Below are positions 16,193 to 25,600 of a stretch of 64,000 nt of DNA, one piece after another. Under the pieces are notes generated by a model, which was given only the letters and a program-made list of their open reading frames with translations, made no database searches and was not told the DNA's origin. The position numbers were made by a program, and so were the translations under genes. Position 1 is the stretch's first letter. Each line of letters opens with the position of its first letter. This DNA is from Micromonospora chaiyaphumensis (GTDB lineage: Bacteria; Actinomycetota; Actinomycetes; Mycobacteriales; Micromonosporaceae), in NCBI RefSeq assembly GCF_900091435.1, contig NZ_FMCS01000011.1, forward strand, positions 124,001 to 188,000, given 5' to 3'.

Positions 16193-17343
16193 CCGGCCGT
16201 CCCCCGTTCCGTGTCGGGCACGGCCACCCGCAGCAGGAAGCCGCGCCCGCCGCGCGGGCGGCCGACGGTGACCGTGGCGTCCAGCCGCTGGGCCCGCTCG
16301 CGGAGCCCGACCAGGCCGTGGCCGGCCTCGTCCGGCTCGCCGGCCGGCCCCCGGCCGTCGTCGCGGATCTCCACGGCCGTCGGGTCGATCCGGATCTCGC
16401 AGCGCCGGGCGCCGCTGTGCCGGACCACGTTGGTCACTCCCTCGCGGACCGTCCAGCCGAACAGCTCGTCCCGCTCCGCCGGCAGCGACGGCACCGTCTC
16501 CGGCAGGTCCGCCGCGACGCCCGCGGCGGCCAGCGCCGAGCGGGCGCCGGCCAGCTCCGTCGCCAGGTTCACGCCGCGGTACGCCCCGACGGTGCCCCGC
16601 ACGTCGGCCAGCGCCTGCCGGGCCAGCCGCTCGATGTCGGCGACCTCGGTGGCCGCCCGGGCCGGGTCCAGCTCCAGCAACCGCCCGGCCAGCTCCGCCT
16701 TGACCGCCACCACGGTCAGCGAGTGCCCGAGGATGTCGTGCAGGTCCCGCGCGGTGCGGGCCCGCTCCTCGGCCACCGCCAGCCGGCCGATCTCCTGCTG
16801 CGCCGCCTGGAGGTCGGCGTTGCGCTGCGCCAGCCGGCTCACCCCGAACATGGCGAACGAGGCGAGCACGACGGCGAAGACCACGGTCCCCTCGGCCTCC
16901 CAGCCGGGTACCAGCGCCGCCGTGACCGGCGGGGTCAGCGCGGCCAGCACGACCACCAGCAGGGACTCCCAGATCGGCAGCAGGAACACCGCCGCGGCCG
17001 CCACGAAGACCAGCGTGGTCAGCCAGTCCCCCTCGGTGCCCGGGATGCCGGCGAGGCCGAGCCCGAGCAGCGCCGCCAGGACCGTCCACGCTCGACCACG
17101 CGGAATGTTCCGGTGCGCCTGCCGCCGGCCGCGCGCCCACTCGAACACCCAGACGTAGAGCACGCCGAAGGCGACAAGGGTGACCGCGCCCAGCACCCGG
17201 CGCCACACCTCGGGCTGGTGCAGGGCGGTGAGCAGCGGGATGTTGAGGAAGAACAGCCAGACCGCGGCCAGGAGCCAGCCGGTGATCCGCCAACGGCGGC
17301 TCACCGGCTGGCTCGGCTGGTGCGGCAGGCCCACGGTGAACAC
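16189..17343 (-). CDS. sensor histidine kinase (HisKA_3 type)
   Basis: This 384-residue protein has five or six hydrophobic segments in the first about 170 residues and no large external sensor loop. The dimerisation motif AEERARTARDLHDILGHS has phospho-accepting H202. The ATP-binding domain shows EGVTNVVRHSGA (N box), IRDDGRG and GLVGLRERAQ. It is the intramembrane-sensing type often paired with ABC exporters that detect cell-wall or membrane stress. Permease and kinase genes are only 21 bp apart. Confidence 0.92.
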   Translation of the reverse strand: MFTVGLPHQPSQPVSRRWRITGWLLAAVWLFFLNIPLLTALHQPEVWRRVLGAVTLVAFGVLYVWVFEWARGRRQAHRNIPRGRAWTVLAALLGLGLAGIPGTEGDWLTTLVFVAAAAVFLLPIWESLLVVVLAALTPPVTAALVPGWEAEGTVVFAVVLASFAMFGVSRLAQRNADLQAAQQEIGRLAVAEERARTARDLHDILGHSLTVVAVKAELAGRLLELDPARAATEVADIERLARQALADVRGTVGAYRGVNLATELAGARSALAAAGVAADLPETVPSLPAERDELFGWTVREGVTNVVRHSGARRCEIRIDPTAVEIRDDGRGPAGEPDEAGHGLVGLRERAQRLDATVTVGRPRGGRGFLLRVAVPDTERGTAG

Positions 17344-17364
17344 GCTAGCCTCCGCCGCCGCGCG

Positions 17365-18171
17365 TCAGACGCGGGTGGTGTCGCGGCGGAACAGCCGGGC
17401 CGCGCCGAGGCCGAAGAAGGCGGTCCAGGCGGCCACGTTGCCGACCGCTGCCCAGTCCACCCCGCCCCCGGCCAGCGGCGCCCGGGCGAGCTGGCCGACG
17501 CCGTACACCGGGGTGAACTTGGCGATCTGCTGCATCGCGTGGGGCAGGATGTCGAGCGGGACGAACAGCCCGCCGAGCATGGCCAGGATGGCCAGCGCCG
17601 GGCCCATGAACTGCATGACGTTCTCGGCCGGGGCCAGGTAGCCGACGAAGAGGCCCAGGGCGGCGAAGACGAGCGAGCCGATCCAGGCGGTCAGGCCGGA
17701 CTCCACCCAGACGTGTGCCGGCATCCGCACCCCGGAGGCGGCGCCCACGGTGAACTCGACCAGCACGCCGAGCAGGCCGAGCACCATGGCGGTGGCCACC
17801 TTCGTGGCCACGTACGCGGCCGGGCGCAGCGGGGTGAGGCGCAACTGCCGGCTCCAGCCCAGCGCCCGCTCGGTGGCGACCGCCGCGCCGGCGCTGGTGG
17901 TGGCCACCATGGCGGCGTAGACGGCCAGGCTGATCATGATCCAGCCGGTGACCGGCAGCCCGTTGTCCAGGTTCTGACCGCGCTGGGGCAGACCGAACAG
18001 CAGGAAGAACACCGCAGGCATGACCAGGATGAACATCAGCGTGCGGCGGTTGCGCAGCACCCGGCGGATCTCGATGCCGAGCACGGGGGCGGAGAAGCCG
18101 CCCAGGGCGGGCGGCCGGCGGTTCCCGGCCTCCCGGGTCGAGGTGGTGGCGGACGAGGCGGTGACGGTCAT
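17365..18171 (-). CDS. ABC-2 type transporter permease
   Basis: The protein has 268 residues and six membrane helices, beginning after a Thr/Ser-rich cytoplasmic leader. Helices such as LMFILVMPAVFFLLFGLP and the closing AAWTAFFGLGAARLF match the ABC-2 exporter family (drug or lipid export). It follows the ATPase gene with a 30-bp gap. The cargo is unknown; resistance to a membrane-active compound is the usual role. Confidence 0.9.
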   Translation of the reverse strand: MTVTASSATTSTREAGNRRPPALGGFSAPVLGIEIRRVLRNRRTLMFILVMPAVFFLLFGLPQRGQNLDNGLPVTGWIMISLAVYAAMVATTSAGAAVATERALGWSRQLRLTPLRPAAYVATKVATAMVLGLLGVLVEFTVGAASGVRMPAHVWVESGLTAWIGSLVFAALGLFVGYLAPAENVMQFMGPALAILAMLGGLFVPLDILPHAMQQIAKFTPVYGVGQLARAPLAGGGVDWAAVGNVAAWTAFFGLGAARLFRRDTTRV

Positions 18172-18201
18172 CTCAGGCTCCGGAGTCGTTCGCGGTCGGC
18201 G

Positions 18202-19095
<894 letters not shown>

Positions 19096-19179
19096 GACAA
19101 CGATGCTCCGGGGACCGGCGGTCCGGTCCCCGGAGCGGTCGTCATCTTCCGACCGTGACATTTGTCAGGAGGCCGGCGG

Positions 19180-20628
19180 TCAGTGCCCGCCGGCCCCCTC
19201 CCGCGCCCGGCGCGGCAGCAGGAACGCGCCCGCCACGGTGACCAGCAGCAGGCCCAGCTCGGCGAGCAGGGTGACCCGCACGGCGTGCGACACCGAGTCG
19301 GTCAGCCCGTCGAAGAAGACCGTGCCGAGCAGCGCCACGCCGAGCGCGCCGCCGAGCTGCTGCACGGCCGTCAGCGTGCCGGACGCCGATCCGGTCTCCG
19401 CCTCCTCCACTCCGGAGAGCACGATGTCGAAGAACGGTGCCATCACGAGGCCCATGCCGAAGCCGACCGCCAGCAGCGCGGGCGTCATCCGCCACGGGGT
19501 GACGTCGGCGCCGGCCACGGTGAGGGTGAGCAGCATCCCGGCGACGCCGGCCAGCACCACCCAGAGTCCGAGGTGGATGAGCCGCCGGCCGAGCCGCTGG
19601 GCCAGGCCGGCGCCGGCGAGCACGAAGGCGGCGACCATGCCGAGCGCCTGGGGCACGCCGGCCAGCCCGGCGCGCAGCGGCGACCAGCCGAGCCCGAGCT
19701 GGAGGTAGAGGCTGAACACCAGTGAGAAGCCGGCCAGCGCGGTGAAGAAGGCCAGGCCGGCGACCAGCCCGCCGGTGAAGGCGCGGCGGCGGAACAGGGC
19801 GGGGACCACCAGCGGGTCCCGGCCGGCCCGCTGCCGGCGCTGCTCGTAGCGGGCGAAGACGGCCAGCACCACGACCGCGCCGGCCAGCATCGCGAAGCTC
19901 CACGCCGGCCAGCCCAGCTCGCGGCCCTGCACCAGCGGGTGGACCAGCAGGAACACCGCGACCGAGAGCAGCACGACGCCGGGCAGATCGAGCCGGGTGG
20001 CGTGGTTGCGGCGGGAGGCCGGCAGGAAGCGGACCGCGCCGAGGGCGGCGAGCAGGCCGAGCGGGACGTTGATCAGGAAGATGGCGCGCCAGCCGGTGCC
20101 GCCGAGGTCGGCGTCGACGAGCCAGCCGGCCAGGATGGGGCCGCCGACGGCGGAGATCCCCATGACCGGGCCGAACGCGCCGAAGGCGGCGGCGAGCTGC
20201 TCGGGCGGGAACATCTCCTTGATGAGGCCGAGCCCCTGCGGGAGGAGCAGCGCGCCGAGCAGGCCCTGGGCCACCCGGGCGGCGATCAGCGTGCCGGGAC
20301 CGGCGGCGAGCGCGCAGGCGGCCGAGGCGGCGGTGAAGCCGAGCACCCCGACCAGGAACATCCGGCGCCGGCCGTAGAGGTCGCCGAGGCGGCCGCCGGT
20401 GACCAGGCCGACGGCCATGGCGAGGGTGTAGCCGGCGCCGATCCACTGGATGACGGTGGGCGAGCCGCCGAGGTCGGCCCGGATCGCCGGGCCGGCGAGG
20501 TTGGTGACGAGCACGTCGAGCAGGTCCATCACCTCGGCGGCGAGGATCACCGCGAGGGCGATCCAGCGCCAGCGGTGGCCCGCGGCGGGTGGCGCCGCGG
20601 GGTGCGGCGCGGTGAGTTCGGTGGTCAT
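19180..20628 (-). CDS. DHA2-family MFS drug exporter (EmrB/QacA type)
   Basis: This 482-residue protein has about fourteen membrane helices. The family motifs are VMDLLDVLVTNLAGPAI in helix 1 (motif D1), GRLGDLYGRR (motif A) and AVGGPILAGWLVD (motif C). These proteins export drugs in exchange for protons. The ATG at 20628 has a GGGGGA ribosome site. It is divergent from a TetR gene, and the 113-bp gap holds palindromic operators, so repression by that TetR protein and induction by the substrate are likely. Confidence 0.93.
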   Translation of the reverse strand: MTTELTAPHPAAPPAAGHRWRWIALAVILAAEVMDLLDVLVTNLAGPAIRADLGGSPTVIQWIGAGYTLAMAVGLVTGGRLGDLYGRRRMFLVGVLGFTAASAACALAAGPGTLIAARVAQGLLGALLLPQGLGLIKEMFPPEQLAAAFGAFGPVMGISAVGGPILAGWLVDADLGGTGWRAIFLINVPLGLLAALGAVRFLPASRRNHATRLDLPGVVLLSVAVFLLVHPLVQGRELGWPAWSFAMLAGAVVVLAVFARYEQRRQRAGRDPLVVPALFRRRAFTGGLVAGLAFFTALAGFSLVFSLYLQLGLGWSPLRAGLAGVPQALGMVAAFVLAGAGLAQRLGRRLIHLGLWVVLAGVAGMLLTLTVAGADVTPWRMTPALLAVGFGMGLVMAPFFDIVLSGVEEAETGSASGTLTAVQQLGGALGVALLGTVFFDGLTDSVSHAVRVTLLAELGLLLVTVAGAFLLPRRAREGAGGH

Positions 20629-20653
20629 GGGTCCCCCGATCGGAAGCGAACAC

Positions 20654-20693
20654 TGTTCGTTAACGAACACCGTTCTATCAACGAACGGCGTTC
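20654..20693. promoter_or_regulatory. TetR-type operators between exporter and regulator genes
   Basis: A perfect 16-bp palindrome TGTTCGTTAACGAACA lies at 20654-20669. GTTC-N7-GAAC follows at 20672-20686 and GAAC-N3-GTTC at 20683-20693, giving overlapping GAAC/GTTC half-sites. The position in a divergent gap fits dual repression of the exporter and of the regulator itself. Confidence 0.8.
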
Positions 20694-20741
20694 GCGGCAA
20701 GTACGATGTTCGAGTCCGCCCCCCCGATCCGGAGGTCGTCC

Positions 20742-21482
20742 GTGAGCGAAACCCCCGCGCCCCCGTGGCGTACCCGGCCCCGAAGCCGCTCGCCCCGCCG
20801 GCCCCTGAGCCAGCAGGCCGTGGTCGACGCCGCCCTCGCCCTCATCAACCGGGAGGGCCTCGGCGCGCTGAGCATGCGGCGGGTGGCCCAGGAGCTGAAC
20901 ACGGGCGCGGCCTCCCTCTACGCCCACGTCTCCGGCAAGGAGGAGCTGCTCGAACTGCTCGTCGACCGGGCCAGCGCCGAGATCGTCGTGCCGGACCCGG
21001 AGCCCGCGCGGTGGACCGAGCAGATCCGCGAGGTGGCCCTGCAGGCGTACCGGGTCTACGCCACCCACACCAACCTGGCGCTCGCCTCCCTCGCCACCAT
21101 CCCGACCGGCGCCAACGCGCTGCGGGTGACCGAGGGCATGCTCGCCATCCTCCTGGCCGGCGGGGTACCGCCCCGACCGGCGGCCTGGTTCCTCGACCGG
21201 CTCTTCCTCTACATCGCCGGCGACGCCTACGAGGGCGCCCTCTACGCGGAGAAGGTCCGCGCCTCCGGGCAGGACCGGGAGACCTGGTGGGCCGGGCTGT
21301 ACCAGCAGTTGCGCACCTACTACGGGAACCTGCCGCCCCGGACGTACCCGAACATCACGGCGCACCTGGACGACCTCATGGAGGGCGGCGGCGACGAGCG
21401 CTTCCTGTTCGGCGTCGACCTGCTGATCCGGGGCGTCGCCACCCACGTTCCCGCCGGGAGTGAGGGCGGCCGGGCCGGGTAA
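20742..21482 (+). CDS. TetR-family repressor of the MFS exporter
   Basis: This 246-residue regulator has an N-terminal helix-turn-helix (QAVVDAALALINREGLGALS, MRRVAQELNTGAASLYAHVS) and a C-terminal ligand domain of the TetR_C type common among tetracycline- or macrolide-exporter repressors. GTG 20742 was chosen because GGAGG at 20731-20735 is ideally spaced. An upstream ATG at 20706 would add 12 residues. It is divergent from the exporter and likely autoregulated through the operators in the gap. Confidence 0.92.
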   Translation: MSETPAPPWRTRPRSRSPRRPLSQQAVVDAALALINREGLGALSMRRVAQELNTGAASLYAHVSGKEELLELLVDRASAEIVVPDPEPARWTEQIREVALQAYRVYATHTNLALASLATIPTGANALRVTEGMLAILLAGGVPPRPAAWFLDRLFLYIAGDAYEGALYAEKVRASGQDRETWWAGLYQQLRTYYGNLPPRTYPNITAHLDDLMEGGGDERFLFGVDLLIRGVATHVPAGSEGGRAG

Positions 21483-21523
21483 CCAGCGCCGACGTCAGTC
21501 TCGCGGCACCGGGAGGTCAGGGC

Positions 21524-22375
21524 ATGAGCACACCGACGGCACGGGTCGACACGGTCGTGCTGATCCACGGGCTCTGGATGACTTCACGCAGCTGGGAGCA
21601 CTGGGTCGACCGCTACACGGCCCGCGGCTTCCGGGTGCTCGCCCCCGCCTGGCCCGGCATGGACCAGGACGTCGAGCGGCTCCGGGAGGACCCGACGCCC
21701 ATCGCCGCGCAGCGGATCACCGGCATCGTCGACCACTACGCGGGGATCATCCGGGGCCTGCCCCGGCCGCCGATCATCATGGGGCACTCGTTCGGCGGCC
21801 TCATCGCCCAACTGCTCATGGACCGCGGCCTCGGGGCCGCCGTCGTCGGCCTGCACCCGGTGGCCGTCAAGGGCGTGCTGAAGCTGCCGCTCAGCACCCT
21901 GCGTTCCGGGTTCCCCATCCTGCGCAACCCGGCGAACCGGCACCGCGCGGTGCCGTTCACCCGCGAGGACTTCCGCTACACCTTCGGCAACACGATCAGC
22001 CCGGAGGCCTCCGACGCCGCCTGGGAGCGGTACGCGGTGCCCGCCGCCGGTCACGTCTTCTTCGAGGGGGCGTTCGCCAACCTGGACCCGAACTCGGCGA
22101 TCGCCACGGACACCACGCGGGCCGACCGGGCGCCGCTGCTCGTGACGACCGGCGGCGAGGACCACGTGGTGCCGCCCTCGCTGGCGTCCGCCGCGGCCAA
22201 CCTCTACCGGGGCTCGACGGCCATCACCAGCTACCGGGAGTTCCCCGGGCGGTCGCACTTCGTGGGCGGCGAGCCGGGCTGGGAGGAGGAGGCCGACTTC
22301 GCGCTGGAGTGGGCCGTGGAGGCGGCCAACGAGTACTCGCCGACCGTGGTCAGCACCGCCCCCCGCCGCCCGTGA
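21524..22375 (+). CDS. alpha/beta-fold hydrolase
   Basis: This 283-residue enzyme has the oxyanion loop VVLIHGLWM at 11-19, nucleophile elbow GHSFGG with S89, probable catalytic D213 in TTGGEDHVVP and H245 in GRSHF. No signal peptide is seen. The family covers esterases, lactonases and haloperoxidase-like enzymes, and the substrate is open. A GGGAGG ribosome site precedes the ATG, 41 bp after the TetR gene, so readthrough is possible. Confidence 0.88.
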   Translation: MSTPTARVDTVVLIHGLWMTSRSWEHWVDRYTARGFRVLAPAWPGMDQDVERLREDPTPIAAQRITGIVDHYAGIIRGLPRPPIIMGHSFGGLIAQLLMDRGLGAAVVGLHPVAVKGVLKLPLSTLRSGFPILRNPANRHRAVPFTREDFRYTFGNTISPEASDAAWERYAVPAAGHVFFEGAFANLDPNSAIATDTTRADRAPLLVTTGGEDHVVPPSLASAAANLYRGSTAITSYREFPGRSHFVGGEPGWEEEADFALEWAVEAANEYSPTVVSTAPRRP

Positions 22376-22429
22376 CCCGGCCCCACGCCGCCCTGGTGTG
22401 GCTCCGCCGTCGACGGGTATGACGGGGCC

Positions 22430-23572
22430 ATGAGGGCGAGCTTCCGGCTTGGCCGGATCGCGGGCGTACCCGTCGGGGTCAACTGGAGCGTCCTGGTCAT
22501 CTTCCTGCTCATCGCGTGGGCGCTGTCCGCCAGCCAGTTCCCCCGCGCGTACCCGGGCCACTCGGCCGTGGCGTACGTGGCCGCCGGGCTGGCCGCCGCC
22601 GTGGTCTTCTTCCTCGGCCTGCTCGCCCACGAGGTGGCCCACGCGGTGGTCGCCAAGCGCAACGGCATCGAGGTCGAGGGGATCACGCTCTGGCTCTTCG
22701 GCGGCGTGTCCGAGCTGAAGGGCGAGGCCCGCGACCCGGGCGCGGAGCTGCGCATCGCCGGGGTGGGGCCGCTGGTGAGCCTGATCATCGGGCTCTTCTT
22801 CGGCGCGATCGCGGTGCTGCTGGCCCTGGCCGGCGTGCACGGCCTGCTGCTCGGCTCGCTGTCGTGGCTGGCCGGCATCAACGTGCTGCTGGCGATCTTC
22901 AACGTCCTGCCGGCCGCCCCGCTGGACGGCGGCCGGCTGCTGCGGGCCGCGGTGTGGAAGGCCACCGGCGACCGGACGAAGGCGTCCGTGGTGGCGGCCC
23001 GGGCCGGCTGGATCCTCGGCGCGCTGCTGATCGGGCTGGGGCTCTGGCAGTTCCTGGCCGGCAGCGGGGCGGGCGGGCTGTGGCTGGCGCTCATCGGCTG
23101 GTTCCTGATCGGTGCGGCCGGCCAGGAGGAGCGCCAGGCCCGGATGGGCAGCGCGCTGCGCGGCATCCGGGTCGCCGAGGTGATGACCCCGCAGCCGCAG
23201 ACCGCCTCCGGGGAGATGACCGTCGCCGACTTCGTCGACCACTACCTGTTCGCGTACCGGCACTCGGCGCTGCCGCTCACCGATCAGGGGCGGCCGGTCG
23301 GGCTGGTCACCCTCGACCGGGTGCGCGGCATCCCGCCCGAGCGGCGTGCGGCGACCACCCTGGCCGAGGTCTCCTGCCAGGCCGACGAGCTGGTGCTCGC
23401 CGACCCGGACGAGCAGCTCACCGACCTGCTCCCCCGGCTCAGCGAGTGCGCCGACGGCCGGGCGCTCGTGGTGACCGACCAGCAGCTGGTCGGGATCGTC
23501 TCGCCCAGCGACATCAGCCGTGCCGTGCAACGCGGCCACCTGCGCGAGCAGATGACCGGCAGCCGCTCCTGA
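22430..23572 (+). CDS. site-2 protease-family metalloprotease with C-terminal CBS pair
   Basis: This 380-residue membrane protein belongs to peptidase family M50. Zinc ligands are HEVAH (H67, H71, catalytic E68) and D166 in LPAAPLDGGR. About six membrane helices surround them. The tail from about residue 240 has two CBS motifs (VAEVMTPQPQ, GIVSPSDIS) that may bind adenosyl nucleotides and gate activity. Such proteases cut within membranes, for example anti-sigma factors. No sigma or anti-sigma gene is adjacent. Confidence 0.92.
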   Translation: MRASFRLGRIAGVPVGVNWSVLVIFLLIAWALSASQFPRAYPGHSAVAYVAAGLAAAVVFFLGLLAHEVAHAVVAKRNGIEVEGITLWLFGGVSELKGEARDPGAELRIAGVGPLVSLIIGLFFGAIAVLLALAGVHGLLLGSLSWLAGINVLLAIFNVLPAAPLDGGRLLRAAVWKATGDRTKASVVAARAGWILGALLIGLGLWQFLAGSGAGGLWLALIGWFLIGAAGQEERQARMGSALRGIRVAEVMTPQPQTASGEMTVADFVDHYLFAYRHSALPLTDQGRPVGLVTLDRVRGIPPERRAATTLAEVSCQADELVLADPDEQLTDLLPRLSECADGRALVVTDQQLVGIVSPSDISRAVQRGHLREQMTGSRS

Positions 23573-23584
23573 CCGACCCGTCGG

Positions 23585-24811
23585 TCAGTCCCTCGGGAAG
23601 TAGCGGTCCAGCAGCGCGGTGCGGAACTTGCCGGCCGGGTCGAACTCGCGCAGCAGGGCGCGGAAGTCGTCGTGGCGCGGGTAGGCGGCGGCCGGGTCGC
23701 GGTCGAAGAGCTTGCCCCAGTGCGGGCGCGGGGCGAACGGGGCGAGCCGCTCCTCCACCTCGGCGAGCACGGGCGCCACCGCCGCCGGGTCCCCGACCCA
23801 GGTGAAGTGGACGGCCAGGGTGTCCCGCTCGTAGTTAGGACTGAGCCACAGCCCGTCCGCGGCCACCGTGCGCAGCTCGCAGACCTGGAGCACGGCGGCG
23901 ATCCGCCCGGCCACCGGATCGAGCGCGGCCAGCGCCGCGGCGGCGTCGGAGCGGGCCAGGTGCCACTCGGACTGGAGTTCGTCGCCGCTGCTCGGGGTGA
24001 AGCCGAGCCGGAAGTGCGGCAGCCGCTCGTGCCACGGCCCCGGCGCGCCGAGCTGGACCGTGCAGTTGTGCGCCGGCATCCCGGGCACCGGGTGGTGCGG
24101 CGTGTCGGCCGCGCGGGTGTCCAGCCAGTCCGCCGGGGGTGGCGGCTGGTCGGCGTGCTGCTTGAGCCACACCTGGTCGAACCGGGGCGACCGCCAGCCG
24201 GTGAAGGCGCTCACGCTGTAGGCCGCGTCGAGGGCGGTGTCCAGTGCCGCGCGGGGCAGGCCGAGCCGGACGTACTGCCGCACCTCGAAGGCGGGCACCA
24301 CGTCGAGGGTGAGCCGGGTGACCACGCCCAGCGCGCCGAGGTGGACGACCAGCCCGGCGAACCGGGGGTCGGCGCGGTCCACCGTGAGCAGGTCGCCGTC
24401 GGCGGTGACCAGTTCCAGCGCGTTCACCGCGGTGGCCAGGTTGCCGTGGGCCGGTCCGGAGCCGTGGGTGGCGGTGGCGACCGCCCCGGCCACCGAGATG
24501 TGCGGGAGGGAGGCGAGGTTCGCCAGGGCGTACCCCTCGGCGTACAGGGCGGTGGCCAGGTCGCCGTAGCGCAGCCCGCCGGCGACGGTGACGGTGCCCC
24601 GGTCGCGGTCGAGCGCGACGGTCGGCGGGAGCCCGGCCACCGACACCTGCGCACCGGTGGTGTCGCCGAGCCGGTTGAACGAGTGCCCGGTGCCCACCGC
24701 CCGGACCCGTTCGGCGCCGGCCACCAGCCGGCGCAGCTCGTCGAGGGTCGCGGGCTCGTGCCGGGCACGGGCCGACCAGGTGACGTTGCCCGCCCAGTTG
24801 GTGCCGGTCAT
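23585..24811 (-). CDS. alditol oxidase (AldO/xylitol oxidase type, FAD-linked)
   Basis: This 408-residue protein strongly resembles Streptomyces alditol oxidase along its length. GTGHSF holds H43, equivalent to the histidine covalently bound to FAD. SLPHISVAG has S101. CELRTV holds E312 and R314, and HWGKLF holds K367; the equivalent residues contact the polyol in AldO. The enzyme oxidises xylitol, sorbitol or similar polyols to aldoses with release of hydrogen peroxide. There is no signal peptide. Its ATG overlaps the stop of the upstream membrane-protein gene by four bases. Confidence 0.9.
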   Translation of the reverse strand: MTGTNWAGNVTWSARARHEPATLDELRRLVAGAERVRAVGTGHSFNRLGDTTGAQVSVAGLPPTVALDRDRGTVTVAGGLRYGDLATALYAEGYALANLASLPHISVAGAVATATHGSGPAHGNLATAVNALELVTADGDLLTVDRADPRFAGLVVHLGALGVVTRLTLDVVPAFEVRQYVRLGLPRAALDTALDAAYSVSAFTGWRSPRFDQVWLKQHADQPPPPADWLDTRAADTPHHPVPGMPAHNCTVQLGAPGPWHERLPHFRLGFTPSSGDELQSEWHLARSDAAAALAALDPVAGRIAAVLQVCELRTVAADGLWLSPNYERDTLAVHFTWVGDPAAVAPVLAEVEERLAPFAPRPHWGKLFDRDPAAAYPRHDDFRALLREFDPAGKFRTALLDRYFPRD

Positions 24812-25311
24812 GCGGTGGCCTCCCGGTCCGTGTTGGCGTCCTCGTCCGGGCCGGCCGACGGGGTGCGGGCGTCGGTGAACCGGTCGCCCGCGAAGCGGGC
24901 CAGCGCCGCTGTCACCTCGTCGGGGCTCTCCCGCACCTGGCCGAGGTCGAGCAGTTCGACGGCGGGACGGCCGTCGCGCGGATGCCGCGCGGTGAGGCGC
25001 GGGCCGGGCGGCAGCCCCGGCCCGGGCACGCCGACCAGGCGGCCCGCGTCGTCGAGGGCGAGCGCCGCGAACTGCTCCCAGCGGTACGTCCCGCGCAGGC
25101 CCGGCCGGCGCACCTCCAGCCCCTCCGGGCCCAGCACGCAGCGGAACGGCCGGAGCGCGCCGACCAGCACCGTCGCGCCGACCACCACGATGCCCAGGGC
25201 GACCAGCATCCGCAGCACCGGCCCGTCACCGGCGACGGCGAGCACCATCACCCCGCCCGCCACGCAGACGAGGGCCAGTGGCAGCACTCCCCGGTTGCGA
25301 TGCAGCTCCAT
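24808..25311 (-). CDS. small membrane protein with PH-like domain, coupled to alditol oxidase
   Basis: This 167-residue protein starts at ATG 25311 behind a G-rich ribosome site. Two membrane helices (LALVCVAGGVMVLAVAG, VALGIVVVGATVLVGAL) are followed by a compact domain with RCVLGPEGLEVRRPG and YRWEQFAALAL, like bacterial PH-type domains of the YdbT/YvbH kind. An acidic tail ends it. The coupling to the oxidase may be operon layout only. Function unknown. Confidence 0.65.
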   Translation of the reverse strand: MELHRNRGVLPLALVCVAGGVMVLAVAGDGPVLRMLVALGIVVVGATVLVGALRPFRCVLGPEGLEVRRPGLRGTYRWEQFAALALDDAGRLVGVPGPGLPPGPRLTARHPRDGRPAVELLDLGQVRESPDEVTAALARFAGDRFTDARTPSAGPDEDANTDREATA

Positions 25312-25410
25312 GTCCGTTCCCCCCGGTTCCCGTCGCCGGTGTCCGGGTGCATCATCCGCCAACCGCGCAAGGCGTGGTTGCCCCGCCACCGGGTAGGGAA
25401 CCCTGTGACC

Positions 25411-25590
25411 ATGAGCAGCTACCGCGACCCGAGCCTCCGGGGAGACGTGTATCCGTCGGAGGAGGAGATCGACCCGACCGGCGTGGGTCCCGAACCGGCC
25501 GGTGCGGCGTACGGCACGGCCCCGGCGCCGCCGCCGGCCCCGGAGCCCGAGCCGGACCCGATCCCCCATCCGGGGCCGCCACCCCGCTGA
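25411..25590 (+). CDS. small proline/glutamate-rich hypothetical protein
   Basis: This 59-residue frame starts at ATG 25411 (or GTG 25405). The N-terminal SYRDPSLRGDVYPSEEEIDP looks like a real conserved start. The rest is low-complexity Pro/Glu/Ala and probably disordered. It is divergent from the PH-domain gene and convergent with the F420-type oxidoreductase. Confidence 0.45.
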   Translation: MSSYRDPSLRGDVYPSEEEIDPTGVGPEPAGAAYGTAPAPPPAPEPEPDPIPHPGPPPR

Positions 25591-25600
25591 GCGGACCGGC

